Source: JAKZRT01 sp047518005
Lineage (GTDB): Bacteria; Pseudomonadota; Alphaproteobacteria; Rhodobacterales; Rhodobacteraceae
Assembly (NCBI GenBank): GCA_047518005.1
Contig: JAKZRT010000150.1
Coordinates: 1-58,696, forward strand
Direction: 5' to 3'
Length of the DNA: 58,696 nucleotides
The notes under the pieces are model-generated. The model had not been told where the DNA came from and ran no database searches. It was given only the letters and a program-made list of their open reading frames with translations. A program made the position numbers and the translations under genes. Below are positions 25,441-34,543 of this stretch, one piece after another; position 1 is the first letter of the stretch, and each line of letters opens with the position of its first letter.

Positions 25441-26409
25441 TCAGGTGGGGCGCAAGGCGTCCATGATCGCCAGCAGCTGCGCCGATATCCCCGGTTCGCT
25501 CAGCGCATGTCCGGCGCCGGGGATGATTTTCAGATCGGCCTTTTGCCAGGCACCCGCCAGTCGCCATGCCGATGACGGCGGGCAGATGATGTCTTGCCTG
25601 CCTTGCACGATATGACCGGGAATATCGCGCAAGGCGTCTGCGTTCCGGATGATCCAGTCGTCGCCGTCAAGCCACCCGAGGTGGGTGAAAAAGTGGTTTT
25701 CGAGCCGTGCAAATGCGCGCGCATAATCGGCAGGGGCCGAAACCGCACGCCCCGCCGTGGCCGCCGAGGCCAGAGCATTTTCCCAGCCGGCCCAGGCGCG
25801 CGCATAGCGCACTTCGGTCGGCTGGTCGCCCGAGAAGAGCCGCCGCGCGTAGGCTGCGATCATGTCGCGGCGTTCGTCGGCGGGGATCGGGCCGGTGAAC
25901 CGGTCCCAGACTTTCGGCCAGAATGCCCCGGCACCGCCGCCGTAAAACCACCGAAGCTCGGCCTGGGTCATCAAGAACACGCCGCGCAGCACCAGGCGCA
26001 CGGCCCGATTCGGGTGGGTGATGGCATAGATCAGCGCCAGCGTCGCGCCCCAGCTGCCGCCGAATATGATCCAGCGGTCGATGCCAAGCGCGCCGCGAAT
26101 GGCCTCGACATCGCGGATAAGGTGCCAGGTCGTGTTATCGTCCACGCTGGCGTGGGGTCGCGATCGGCCACAGCCGCGCTGATCAAACAGCACCACCCGG
26201 TAGACATTGGGGTCGAAATAGCGCCGCATTGCCTGCGACATGCCGCCGCCCGGTCCGCCGTGCAGCACCAGAACCGGAATGCCACGCCGCGCGCCGCATT
26301 GCTCGACATAAATCCGGTGGCCGTCGCCTACGTCCATCATGCGCCGGTCGAAGGGCTCGATCGGGGGATAAAGGCGGGTCCCCAGGTTTTGGCCTGCTGA
26401 CTTGTCCAT
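25441..26409 (-). CDS. pip: Proline iminopeptidase (alpha/beta hydrolase, S33)
   Basis: Cytosolic enzyme that cleaves N-terminal proline from peptides. The 322-aa protein has the S33 motifs: LYPPIEPFD start, HGGPGGG oxyanion region, FDQRGCGRS, nucleophile elbow GGSWGATL and GAGHALSE with the catalytic histidine. ATG 26409 fits the family start; the frame extends upstream without similarity. It faces ubiG divergently. Its position beside a peptide importer fits peptide use, though it is a separate unit. Confidence 0.93.
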   Translation of the reverse strand: MDKSAGQNLGTRLYPPIEPFDRRMMDVGDGHRIYVEQCGARRGIPVLVLHGGPGGGMSQAMRRYFDPNVYRVVLFDQRGCGRSRPHASVDDNTTWHLIRDVEAIRGALGIDRWIIFGGSWGATLALIYAITHPNRAVRLVLRGVFLMTQAELRWFYGGGAGAFWPKVWDRFTGPIPADERRDMIAAYARRLFSGDQPTEVRYARAWAGWENALASAATAGRAVSAPADYARAFARLENHFFTHLGWLDGDDWIIRNADALRDIPGHIVQGRQDIICPPSSAWRLAGAWQKADLKIIPGAGHALSEPGISAQLLAIMDALRPT

Positions 26410-26464
26410 CCGCCTGCTTATATAGCAAAGCGAAAGCGACTCAATTACCGGGGCCGATGTGCCG

Positions 26465-27208
26465 ATGACCCGAAAGTCCACAATCGATCCCGCCGAGGTC
26501 GCCAAGTTTCAGGCGATCGCCGCCGAATGGTGGGACCCAATGGGCAAATTCCGGCCGCTGCATATGCTCAACCCCACGCGGCTGGATTATATCACCGCCC
26601 AGATCGCCGGAGAATTTGGCCGTGACCTGGCTGCGAGCCGCCCCTTTGACGGGTTGCGCATTCTCGACATCGGCTGCGGCGGCGGGCTTTTGAGCGAACC
26701 GATGGCGCGGCTGGGGGCCGATGTGGTCGGGGCGGATGCGGCGGCCGCAACGATTCCGGTCGCGCAAGCCCACGCCGAACAATCGGGCCTGACCATCGAC
26801 TATCGCCACACCAGCGCCGAAGCGCTGGCCGAAGCTGACGAGGCCTTCGACGCCATTCTGAACATGGAGGTTATCGAACATGTAGCCGCGCCGCCGGCGT
26901 TTCTTGGCTCCTGCCAGCGCCTTTTGCGCCCCGGTGGCCTGATGATCGCCTCGACGATCAATCGCACCGCCAAAAGCTTTGCTGGCGCGATTGTGGGCGC
27001 TGAATATGTCATGCGCTGGCTGCCCAAGGGCACCCACGACTGGTCGAAGTTCATCACGCCTGACGAATTTTTCGCGCTGCTGCGCGACGCCGGTCTGGCC
27101 CCGGTCGACCGCAAGGGCTTTGTATTTAACCCGTTCCTGAGGGCCTGGCGGGTCTCGGACCGCGATCTCGCGGTCAACTATGTGACCGCCAGCCGCAGGG
27201 CCGCCTGA
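26465..27208 (+). CDS. ubiG: Ubiquinone biosynthesis O-methyltransferase UbiG
   Basis: SAM-dependent enzyme catalysing both O-methylations in ubiquinone synthesis. The 247-aa protein has the family start (IDPAEVAKFQAIAAEWWDP, KFRPLHMLNPTRLDYI), SAM motif I LDIGCGGGLLSEPMARLG, and THDWSKFITPDE. ATG 26465 is preferred over GTG 26459. It converges on the marR-like gene. Confidence 0.96.
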   Translation: MTRKSTIDPAEVAKFQAIAAEWWDPMGKFRPLHMLNPTRLDYITAQIAGEFGRDLAASRPFDGLRILDIGCGGGLLSEPMARLGADVVGADAAAATIPVAQAHAEQSGLTIDYRHTSAEALAEADEAFDAILNMEVIEHVAAPPAFLGSCQRLLRPGGLMIASTINRTAKSFAGAIVGAEYVMRWLPKGTHDWSKFITPDEFFALLRDAGLAPVDRKGFVFNPFLRAWRVSDRDLAVNYVTASRRAA

Positions 27209-27286
27209 CATCTATCAGTCTTCCACAAATACACCCTGGCGGGCTGGCCCCCCGTGGCGACGCCGCAGGCGGCGCAAACCTAATAT

Positions 27287-27727
27287 CTAGTCGCCCGCCA
27301 TTTTCTCGCGCAACTGCCGCAACACCGGCACCGCCGCGCGGACCTTCTCGCGCCCGATCTTGTCCATGGCGCCGGCCAGATGCGGCATCACCGTCGCCAG
27401 CGCCTGGTCGCGCGCCGCGCGTCCGGCCGGGCTGATGACCACCAACTTGCGCCGGGCGTCGTCCCAGTCGGGGCGGATGTGAACATATCCCGCCCCCTCG
27501 AGCCGCCCCAATGTGTTGGTCATCGCACCGCGGGTCACGTGAAACGTCTGGGCCAGTTGCGCCGGCGTCCGTTCGGCCATGAGGTGCGCCAGATGGTTCA
27601 GGACCACGAACTGCGACAGCTCCATGCCTTTCGGCAACCCGCGCGCCAGCAGGGTTTTGGCCTGCTGATCCACGGCCAGAATCTCAGCGAAAAACGCTGT
27701 GGCCAGACTGTCTTCTACCGGGGTCAT
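27287..27727 (-). CDS. MarR-family transcriptional regulator
   Basis: The 146-aa protein has the MarR winged-helix pattern: LSQFVVLNHLA, AQLAQTFHVTRGAMTNTLGRLE recognition region and the wing RPDWDDARRKLVVISPAG. The ligand and targets are unknown. Its start overlaps the stop of the upstream carbon-nitrogen hydrolase (TGATG), so it is probably the last gene of comF-grx-hydrolase-marR. Confidence 0.9.
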   Translation of the reverse strand: MTPVEDSLATAFFAEILAVDQQAKTLLARGLPKGMELSQFVVLNHLAHLMAERTPAQLAQTFHVTRGAMTNTLGRLEGAGYVHIRPDWDDARRKLVVISPAGRAARDQALATVMPHLAGAMDKIGREKVRAAVPVLRQLREKMAGD

Positions 27728-28557
27728 CAGGGTCCTTCAAACGGTCGGTCGTGGGTCAGCGCCGGGATGCGGTCGCGCGCGGCCCGGGCCGCGTTTGCAT
27801 CTATATCCACCATGACGACACCGGGCAACTCGGACCCCTCGGCCAGAACTTCTCCCCACGGGCCTACGGCCATTGAATGCCCATAGGTGCGTCGCGCCTC
27901 GGCGTGCCGGGTTTTGTGCGTGCCGCATTGCGCCGGTGCCAATACGTAGGCTCCGCATTCAATCGCGCGGGCGCGCAGCAAGGTTTCCCAATGGGCAGCA
28001 CCTGTCACGGGCGAAAACGCCGACGGCACGGCGATCACTGCGGCACCGGCGTTGGCCAGACGGCGGTAAAGCCCGGGGAACCTGAGATCATAGCAGATCG
28101 TCATCCCCAAAGGGCCAAAGGGCATCGCCGACACGATCGCCGCGCCCCCGGGTCGGTAACCTGCGCTTTCGCGGTAGGTCTCGGACGCGCTGACTTCGAC
28201 GTCAAACATGTGGATCTTGTCGTATCGCGCCCTGATTTCGCCCGATGGACCGATCAGGATTGACCGGTTGGCAAAGCGCCCGTCGGGATCACCCGATTGC
28301 AGCGCCAGCGATCCCGCCAACAGCCAGATGCCGCGTTTGCCCGCCAGATCGCGCAGCCCCGCCAGCACCGGATCAGCCGCTTCGGTGGTCAGCACCTTGC
28401 GCTGGTGTTTTCGGTCCAGCGATACGCAATTGGTCACTTCGGGTGTCAGCACAAATTCCGCGCCGTCGCGCACCGCAGCCTCGGCCAGCTTTGTGACGGC
28501 ACCCAGATTTTCCACCGGATCGTCCGAACTGCACAACTGAACCAGGGCCGCGCGCAT
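27727..28557 (-). CDS. Carbon-nitrogen hydrolase (Nit/omega-amidase-like)
   Basis: The 276-aa protein belongs to the nitrilase superfamily, with the catalytic triad visible: Glu in LTPEVTN, Lys in YDKIHMFD and Cys in ICYDLRFPGLYR. The Nit1-like branch hydrolyses deaminated glutathione; that substrate is a family-based inference, and the glutaredoxin gene 2 bp upstream fits a glutathione theme. Co-transcribed with grx upstream and marR downstream. Confidence 0.9.
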   Translation of the reverse strand: MRAALVQLCSSDDPVENLGAVTKLAEAAVRDGAEFVLTPEVTNCVSLDRKHQRKVLTTEAADPVLAGLRDLAGKRGIWLLAGSLALQSGDPDGRFANRSILIGPSGEIRARYDKIHMFDVEVSASETYRESAGYRPGGAAIVSAMPFGPLGMTICYDLRFPGLYRRLANAGAAVIAVPSAFSPVTGAAHWETLLRARAIECGAYVLAPAQCGTHKTRHAEARRTYGHSMAVGPWGEVLAEGSELPGVVMVDIDANAARAARDRIPALTHDRPFEGP

Positions 28558-28559
28558 GG

Positions 28560-28817
28560 TCAGTTGGCCAAAAGCGGGTCCAGCCGCCCGGCCCGTTCAA
28601 GTGTTGCAAGTTCGTCAAAGCCGCCCAGGTGGTCGCGCCCGACAAAGATCTGCGGCACCGTGTGACGGCCACCCGAACGGCCCATCATCTCGGACCGGCG
28701 GGCCGGTTGGCGGCTCAGGTCGATCTCGGAAAAACTCACACCTTTTTGGGACAACAACCGTTTGGCCGCATGGCAATAGCCGCAAAAGGGCGTCGTATAA
28801 ATCTCTACGTTCTTCAT
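28560..28817 (-). CDS. grxC: Glutaredoxin 3
   Basis: The 85-aa thiol-disulfide oxidoreductase has the dithiol active site CGYC (C12, C15) in YTTPFCGYC, the cis-proline TVPQIF and the GSH-binding GGFDEL region. It reduces disulfides and glutathione mixed disulfides in the cytosol. It lies 41 bp after comF and 2 bp before the hydrolase gene. Confidence 0.95.
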   Translation of the reverse strand: MKNVEIYTTPFCGYCHAAKRLLSQKGVSFSEIDLSRQPARRSEMMGRSGGRHTVPQIFVGRDHLGGFDELATLERAGRLDPLLAN

Positions 28818-28858
28818 CGGACCGGTGTTCGCTCTGGTGTCGGAACGATATAGGGCGC

Positions 28859-29578
28859 TTAGAAATCCTTCGCAACGCGCGCTAACGTAACCGTGTCCAC
28901 GCGCGCCGCACCGGCCCGCGCCGCCGCCCCGGCAGCCGAGGCCAACGTCGCGCCCGAGGTCATCACATCGTCGACGATCAGAACCCGGCGGCCCGACAGC
29001 CGCTGCCCGCGCCGAGGGTGCGGGACGATTGCCCCGGCCTGCATCGCGAACCGGTCGGCAAAACTCATCCCCTCTTGCGGTTTTGTCGCCCGCACCCGGA
29101 CCAGCGCGTCGGCGCACCAGGTCGCCCCGGTCAACTGCGCCACTGCGCGCGCCAGCAAGGCCGACTGATTGTATCGCCGCCGGAGCAAACGGGTCCAATG
29201 CGCAGGAACCGGCACCACCATGTCGCCGCTACCGGTGCCGGCCCGCAGACGGCTGACCATCCACCGCGCCATTGGCGCCACCAGATCATGCCGGTCACCA
29301 TGTTTTAGGGCCAACACCAGGCGGCGTCCGGTCCGGTCATAAAGAAGCGCCGCCGCGCCGGTTTCCCAGGGCCGGGGCGTGACGATGCACTCATCGCACA
29401 GCGCCGCCTCGTCGCCCGGTGCCTCGCCCAAAAGCGGAACCCCGCAGGTCAGGCAGGCCGCGCCGTCGATAAAAGTGATGTCGCCCCAACAGCCCGCGCA
29501 CAGCCCAAAAGCGCCCTCGACCAGCGTTTCGCAGGCCAGACATTGCGTGGGGTAGATCAGTCGCAGCGCGCTTTGCAT
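28859..29578 (-). CDS. comF: ComF family phosphoribosyltransferase-like protein
   Basis: The 239-aa protein has an N-terminal zinc-finger-like cysteine set (CLACETL, CAGC, CLTCG, CDEC) and a C-terminal phosphoribosyltransferase fold with the PRPP motif VLIVDDVMTSGATL. ComF proteins are linked to uptake of transforming DNA in competent bacteria, but many non-competent species carry one. It diverges from the methyltransferase gene. Confidence 0.92.
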   Translation of the reverse strand: MQSALRLIYPTQCLACETLVEGAFGLCAGCWGDITFIDGAACLTCGVPLLGEAPGDEAALCDECIVTPRPWETGAAALLYDRTGRRLVLALKHGDRHDLVAPMARWMVSRLRAGTGSGDMVVPVPAHWTRLLRRRYNQSALLARAVAQLTGATWCADALVRVRATKPQEGMSFADRFAMQAGAIVPHPRRGQRLSGRRVLIVDDVMTSGATLASAAGAAARAGAARVDTVTLARVAKDF

Positions 29579-29619
29579 TGCCCGTCCAGCCGGTTAGAAA
29601 CCCGAGTATTGAGGAGCCG

Positions 29620-30438
29620 ATGACAGACCTGCCCCCCGACTTGATTGACCGTCGCGCCTTGGACCGGCACCGCGCCCGCGCTGCGCGCGCGCCAGCGCTG
29701 TTCCTGCACGAAGCGGCAGCGACTGAGATCAGAGAGAGGCTGAAAGAAGTTAACAGACCCTTTACGCACGCCGCCGTTGTCGCGCCGTTTTCGAAGATCT
29801 GGGATGAATTTGGCCAGGTGGTCGCCGATGCCGAGGTTCTGGACCTGGCGCGCGGGCGATATGACTTGACCATCCACGCTCTGGCGCTGCATTGGTCGGC
29901 TGATCCGGTTGGCCAGTTGATCCAGTGTCGGCGCGCGTTGCGCCCCGATGGCTTGTGCATCGCGGTGCTTTTTGGCGGCCAGACCCTCCACGAGCTGCGC
30001 GCGGCACTGGCCGAGGCCGAAACCGCGCTGACAGGCGGGCTGTCGCCCCGCGTGGCGCCAATGGGCGAAATTCGCGATCTGGGCGCGCTGTTGCAACGCG
30101 CCGGCTTTGCTCTGCCGGTGGCCGACGCGTTGACCACATCGGCCGAATACAGCGACCTTGCCCATCTGGCCCGCGATCTGCGCGCGATGGGCGAAACCAA
30201 TGTGCTGACCGGTCGTTTGCGCCGGTTCAGCAATCGGGCGCTTTTTGAGAGGGCCCAGACGATTTATGCCCAAAGATTTCCGGGTCGCGACGGGCGCATC
30301 ACAGCCACGTTCGAAATGATTTTTCTGACCGGCTGGGCCCCGGGTCCGAACCAGCCCAAGCCGCTGCGGCCCGGATCGGCGCAAGCGCGGCTTGCCGACG
30401 CGCTGGGCACCGCTGAAATAGACCCTAATAAGGCTTGA
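29620..30438 (+). CDS. SAM-methyltransferase-like protein (BioC/NDUFAF5 group)
   Basis: The 272-aa protein resembles the BioC/NDUFAF5 methyltransferase group: DRRALDRHRARAAR and FLHEAAATEIRERL at the N-terminus, then DLTIHALALHWSADPVGQL, RRALRPDGL and GGLSPRVAPMGEIRDLG. The usual SAM motif I (D/E-x-G-x-G-x-G) is not visible; the expected place reads AAVVAPFSKIWDE. Activity is therefore uncertain. Start ATG 29620 has GAGGAG 3 nt ahead, better than the longer frame from 29578. It is 5 bp before hemH. Confidence 0.75.
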   Translation: MTDLPPDLIDRRALDRHRARAARAPALFLHEAAATEIRERLKEVNRPFTHAAVVAPFSKIWDEFGQVVADAEVLDLARGRYDLTIHALALHWSADPVGQLIQCRRALRPDGLCIAVLFGGQTLHELRAALAEAETALTGGLSPRVAPMGEIRDLGALLQRAGFALPVADALTTSAEYSDLAHLARDLRAMGETNVLTGRLRRFSNRALFERAQTIYAQRFPGRDGRITATFEMIFLTGWAPGPNQPKPLRPGSAQARLADALGTAEIDPNKA

Positions 30439-30443
30439 AACCC

Positions 30444-31472
30444 ATGATCAAGCCGCCCAATCACCCTGCGTTTCCCGACCCCAAGATCGGTGTCCTGCTT
30501 GCCAATCTGGGCACCCCCGATGGCTATGATTACTGGTCGATGCGCCGGTATCTGTCCGAGTTTCTGTCGGACAAGCGGGTGATCGATTATCCGGCCTGGA
30601 AGTGGCAGCCAGTTTTGCAAGCCATCGTCCTGTCGCGCCGCCCTTTCACATCTGGAAAGGCTTACAAGAAAGTCTGGAACCACGAGGCCGGTGAAAGTCC
30701 GCTGATGACCATCACCAAGGCGCAAACCGCCAAGTTCGGGGCAGCACTGGGAGCGGAATTTGGCGATAGGATCATGGTCGATTTCGCCATGCGCTATGGC
30801 AACCCGTCAATCGGGTCGAAAGTTCGGGAAATGGTGGTGGCGGGGTGCGATCGGATGCTGTTCTTCCCGCTTTACCCGCAATACGCCGGTGCCACCACCG
30901 CGACCGCCAATGACGCGTTTTTCGCCGCCCTTGGTGAGTTGAAATGGGCCCCGGCGATGCGTACCGTGCCCGCCTATTTCGATCGGGCCGAATATATCGC
31001 GGCGCTGGCGGCTTCGGTCGAGCGCGCCTTGGACGCGGCCCACGCCCGGCCCGACCTTGTGGTGTGCTCGTACCACGGTTTGCCCGAGCGTTACCTGGCG
31101 CAGGGCGACCCCTATCATTGCCACTGCCATAAAACGACGCGGCTTTTGCGCGAGACGCTGGGATGGGGCACCGATCGTGTGATCACAACATTCCAGTCGC
31201 GATTCGGGCCCGAGGAATGGCTGAAGCCTTATACGATCAACGAAGTTGTGCGCCTGGCCCGCGACGAGGGCCTGAAAAAAATCGCCGTCATCGCGCCCGC
31301 GTTTTCGGCCGATTGCCTCGAGACGCTGGAAGAGATCGACCACGAAATTCGTGCGGCGTTTCTGGGCGCGGGCGGCGAGACGTTCACTTATATCCCGTGT
31401 CTCAACGACAGCGACGCGCATATCGCGGCGCTTGGCGCGGTTGTACGGGACAATCTGGCCGGTTGGATCTGA
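30444..31472 (+). CDS. hemH: Ferrochelatase (heme synthase)
   Basis: Inserts Fe(II) into protoporphyrin IX, the last step of heme synthesis. The 342-aa protein shows VLLANLGTPD, the catalytic histidine in SYHGLPERY, the QSRFGPEEWL signature and FSADCLETLEEID. ATG 30444 is preferred over TTG 30435, which overlaps the upstream gene. It is the second gene after the methyltransferase and converges on an L,D-transpeptidase gene 4 bp away. Confidence 0.96.
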   Translation: MIKPPNHPAFPDPKIGVLLANLGTPDGYDYWSMRRYLSEFLSDKRVIDYPAWKWQPVLQAIVLSRRPFTSGKAYKKVWNHEAGESPLMTITKAQTAKFGAALGAEFGDRIMVDFAMRYGNPSIGSKVREMVVAGCDRMLFFPLYPQYAGATTATANDAFFAALGELKWAPAMRTVPAYFDRAEYIAALAASVERALDAAHARPDLVVCSYHGLPERYLAQGDPYHCHCHKTTRLLRETLGWGTDRVITTFQSRFGPEEWLKPYTINEVVRLARDEGLKKIAVIAPAFSADCLETLEEIDHEIRAAFLGAGGETFTYIPCLNDSDAHIAALGAVVRDNLAGWI

Positions 31473-31476
31473 AGTT

Positions 31477-32049
31477 TTAGACCAACAGCACCTGCGTGCC
31501 GACCTGGACAAAGTCGAAAAGTTCGGCGATGTGGCGGTTGTAAAGCCCGATACAGCCGTTCGAAGACCGACGCCCGATCTTGCGCGTGTCGTGGGTTCCG
31601 TGGATGCGGTAGAACTGCCACGACAGGTAAAGCGCGTGCGTTCCCAAGGGGTTCTCTGGCCCTGCCTCGACAAAATCAGGCCAGTCCGGGTTGCGGATTT
31701 TCATCGCTGGCGTGGGGGCCCAGGTCGGGCCCAGCACTTTGCGGACAACTTTGGTCCGGCCGCGCCGGGTCAGATCATCGCTGACCGGCACCGAGCTGGG
31801 ATAAAGGCGATAGATGCTTTCGTCTTCCGACCAGTAATGCACCGCGCGCGAGGTCGTGTCGGCCAGAATCGCGCCGCGCCGCAGATTGTCGAAATAGGGC
31901 TGCCATTCTAGCGCGCGAAAGCTCGAGATGTTGCGCGGCACCATCTGGCGCGGCTCGCCCTCAAACTCGGTCGTGCCGTCGTTTGCCGACCAGACCGGCG
32001 CGCCAAAAACGGTCGCCGCCCCTGCCCCCAGAAACCTGCGTCTGTCCAT
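31477..32049 (-). CDS. L,D-transpeptidase (YkuD domain), Tat-exported
   Basis: The 190-aa protein begins with a Tat-like signal (DRRRFLGAGAATVFG) and carries the YkuD catalytic motif HGTHDTRKIG then SSNGCIGL, with the catalytic Cys in SNGC. Such enzymes make 3-3 peptidoglycan cross-links or attach proteins to peptidoglycan. It is a single gene converging on hemH; 160 bp upstream a CAP-domain lipoprotein gene points the other way. Confidence 0.92.
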   Translation of the reverse strand: MDRRRFLGAGAATVFGAPVWSANDGTTEFEGEPRQMVPRNISSFRALEWQPYFDNLRRGAILADTTSRAVHYWSEDESIYRLYPSSVPVSDDLTRRGRTKVVRKVLGPTWAPTPAMKIRNPDWPDFVEAGPENPLGTHALYLSWQFYRIHGTHDTRKIGRRSSNGCIGLYNRHIAELFDFVQVGTQVLLV

Positions 32050-32209
32050 TGATTTACCCGATTATTAACCTCGCGCGGTTCTTCTAGCCGCAAAGGAGCG
32101 TTTCAACAAATCACTAGAGCGTCAAATTGCTGATTGTTTGAGCCAATGCGTTTGCCACGACACAGCAATGCGGCTAGGAAAATGCAAACAAACGGTCCGA
32201 GCAGGCAGA

Positions 32210-32710
32210 ATGTCATCTAAAATTTTCGGTTTTTTGGTTTTAATGCTGGCGCTGACCGCCTGCGATGCGCCTTTGGGCAGCGCCAATGCACAGCGTGTCT
32301 ATTGGATTGGCAGGGCCGACCAGGGTACGGTACAGTTTCGGATGCTGGACAGTGTCAACGCCTTGCGCCAGGCGGTTCGCGCATCGCCGGTTGCGCTCAG
32401 CGCCGAACTGACCGCCTCGGCCGCCACCCACGCGCGCGACATGTCGGTGCAAAACCGGCCCTGGCATTTCGGGTCGGATGGGTCGTCGCCAATTGACCGG
32501 GCCGCGCGCGCCGGGTTTGCGGGGGTGTTTCTGGGCGAGACCATTTCGGAAACCTACGAGACCGAGCTTGAGACCCTGGCCGCCTGGATGGACCGCAAGG
32601 ACACGCGCGGGGTTATCCTGGACCAACGCGTCACCCACATCGGATTCGCCTGGTTTCAGGAACGCTCGGGCAAGCTCTGGTGGGTCATGACCCTGGGCAC
32701 TCAGGCATAG
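32210..32710 (+). CDS. CAP/SCP-domain lipoprotein
   Basis: The 166-aa protein has a lipoprotein signal (FLVLMLALTAC, lipid on C18) and a CAP-superfamily core: LDSVNALRQAVRASPVALSA, ASAATHARDM, WHFGSDGSSP and TISETYE. Bacterial CAP proteins are exported but their function is mostly unknown. ATG 32210 starts the lipoprotein signal; an upstream ATG at 32168 is possible but spoils it. It sits between two L,D-transpeptidase genes and its 3' end overlaps the second by 10 bp, tail to tail. Confidence 0.82.
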   Translation: MSSKIFGFLVLMLALTACDAPLGSANAQRVYWIGRADQGTVQFRMLDSVNALRQAVRASPVALSAELTASAATHARDMSVQNRPWHFGSDGSSPIDRAARAGFAGVFLGETISETYETELETLAAWMDRKDTRGVILDQRVTHIGFAWFQERSGKLWWVMTLGTQA

Positions 32711-33210
32711 ATGGTAATCGGCGTACCGACCGGAACCATCCAGTAAATCTCGCGCATCTCGCTGTTATCCACCGCGATACAGCCTGCGGTCCAGTCGCGC
32801 GACAGGGCCCGGCGCGCAAAGCGCGGCATCTGCCCATGAATGAATATGTCACCGCCAGGGTCACGGCCTGCGGCCCGAGCTGCAGCAATGTCGGCGCGGT
32901 TTGGATACGATATTCCCAGCGACAAAAAGAAATCGCTCTCGGGGTTGCGGCGGTCAATGGTATAGCGCCCTTCGGGCGTTCGCCCGTCGCCCTCGAATTC
33001 TTTACTGCCAGCGGGGGCGAACCCAAGGTCTATTTTGTAGGCCCGCAGAATTTCGCCGTCATTCAAAAGCAAAAGCACGCGCGCGCCTTTTTGCACCTGG
33101 ACCGACTTAACTTTCGGCCCGGCGTAAAGGCGCGACATGTCGGTCTGCGCGGCGCAGCCGCCCAGCACCGTCATCCCGGCGAATGTCAAAAATTGCCTGC
33201 GGTTGGTCAT
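32701..33210 (-). CDS. L,D-transpeptidase (YkuD domain), putative Tat/lipoprotein
   Basis: The 169-aa protein has a TNRRQFLTFAG twin-arginine start running into VLGGC, a lipobox-like motif (C19). The YkuD domain is shorter than usual but has IFIHGQMPRF and DWTAGCIAV with the catalytic His and Cys. ATG 33210 matches the signal sequence; the longer frame to 33378 lacks one. It is a second cell-wall transpeptidase within 1.2 kb of the first, but of a different subtype. Confidence 0.88.
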   Translation of the reverse strand: MTNRRQFLTFAGMTVLGGCAAQTDMSRLYAGPKVKSVQVQKGARVLLLLNDGEILRAYKIDLGFAPAGSKEFEGDGRTPEGRYTIDRRNPESDFFLSLGISYPNRADIAAARAAGRDPGGDIFIHGQMPRFARRALSRDWTAGCIAVDNSEMREIYWMVPVGTPITIYA

Positions 33211-33298
33211 GTCTGCCCGCCCCTGGTTTTGGGGTCTTTCGTCAAGACTATCGCGCAGCACGGTTAATAGACAATAATTTTCGCGCTGGTGGGGGGCT

Positions 33299-34537
33299 TT
33301 ACCGCGAAAATGCGCCGACGAGTTCGATATGCGGCGACCAGCGAAACTGGTCGACCACCTGCACCCAATCGAGGCCAAATCCGGCGTCGCTCAACGCCCG
33401 CGCATCGCGCGCAAAAGTGACTGAATTGCAGGAAGTATAGGCAATTTTTGCGGGTTTAGACCCACATAGCTGATCGATCTGCGCAGCCGCACCGGCCCGT
33501 GGCGGATCGATAACCGCAGCATCAAATCTGGTCAGTTCATCTGCTTCCAGCGGACGCCGGTACAGGTGGCGCGCTTCAGTCGTCACCCTGCGCAAACCCG
33601 TGCCACCGCGCCAGCCTGCGTCGAGCGCGGCCAGCAGTTCGGGGTCGCTATCGACAGCGTGGACCTGTGCGAGCCGGGCCATGGGCAGGGCGAATGTGCC
33701 GACGCCCGAAAAGAGGTCAACGACCGACTTGGCACCGTCTGTGGCCTCGAGCACCGCCTCAACCAGCGCCGCCGCGCCCTGGCGGGTGGCCTGCTAAAAC
33801 GCACCGGGTGGCAAGGGCACTATAGCCGCACCCATGCCTACAAAAACCGGACGACGCGCGGCGACAACCTGGCCATTCCAGGAAATCCGCGCGAAATCAC
33901 CGCGTTCGGCAATGGCGACCAGTGCCGTGATAAGCGCGCGATCCCCATCGCGCCCGCCCGAAACCGCCACATCGATACCGCTGTCCGTCTTCGTCAGCGC
34001 AAACGCCAGCTCGCCCCGCCGGGTTGCACCGCATTGGACGATCTCGGCCAGAAATGGTCGGCAGGCGGTCAGGGCCGGGTGAAGAACCCGGCAATCGGGG
34101 GTTTCAACCACCACCGTCGAGGCGCGCCCGTGAAAGCCGACTATCGCGCCCGATTTTGTGCGCTTGCCCGCCAGCGTCGCCCGAATGCGCGACTTTTCGG
34201 GCGAAGTTCTGATCGGGCGCATCGGCGCGGCAAGTCCGGCGCGGCTTAACTGGTCCCGCACGACGCTGATTTTCCAGTCTGCCACAAAGGCGTCAGACGC
34301 ATGCTGCAGCGCGCAGCCACCGCAGGTACCGGCATGCGGGCAGGGCGGGCGGACCCTTTGCGGTGACGGCGTGATGATCTTTGGCCGGTCGATACGGTCG
34401 CCGCTTTGGGCGCCGGTCACCACCTCTGCGGGCAACGTACCGGTCGCGTAGACCGGTCCAGCGGCCACACCATCGCCCCGAAGTCCGAGCCGTTCTATCG
34501 TCAACCGTGCGTTAAATTCAGTGTCTAATTCGGCCAA
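33299..34537 (-). pseudogene. RlmD/RumA-like 23S rRNA (uracil-5-)-methyltransferase interrupted by an in-frame TAG
   Basis: Read through the stop, this is a complete 412-residue class I RNA methyltransferase. It has a TRAM-like N-terminus, 4Fe-4S cysteines C66, C72 and C75 (CPHAGTCGGC), SAM motif DLFSGVGTFALPMA, IDPPRAGA and the catalytic Cys in YTSCNSVTF. Codon 248 (33796-33794) is TAG between PPGAF and QATRQG, in the same frame on both sides, with no other damage. The stop removes the whole catalytic half. It is either a true nonsense mutation, a base-call error, or readthrough. It lies 6 bp after an ABC transporter gene at the end of a long minus-strand operon. Confidence 0.85.
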
Positions 34538-34543
34538 AACATA

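Noticed and set aside
27240..27286. GC-rich inverted repeat between ubiG and marR as terminator
   Set aside because: The CGCCGC/GCGGCG arms form a short stem but no T-run follows on either strand.
27530..27546. TCACGTGAAAC inside the marR-like gene as a second parS
   Set aside because: Only 12 of 16 bases match and the left arm is lost; probably coding coincidence.
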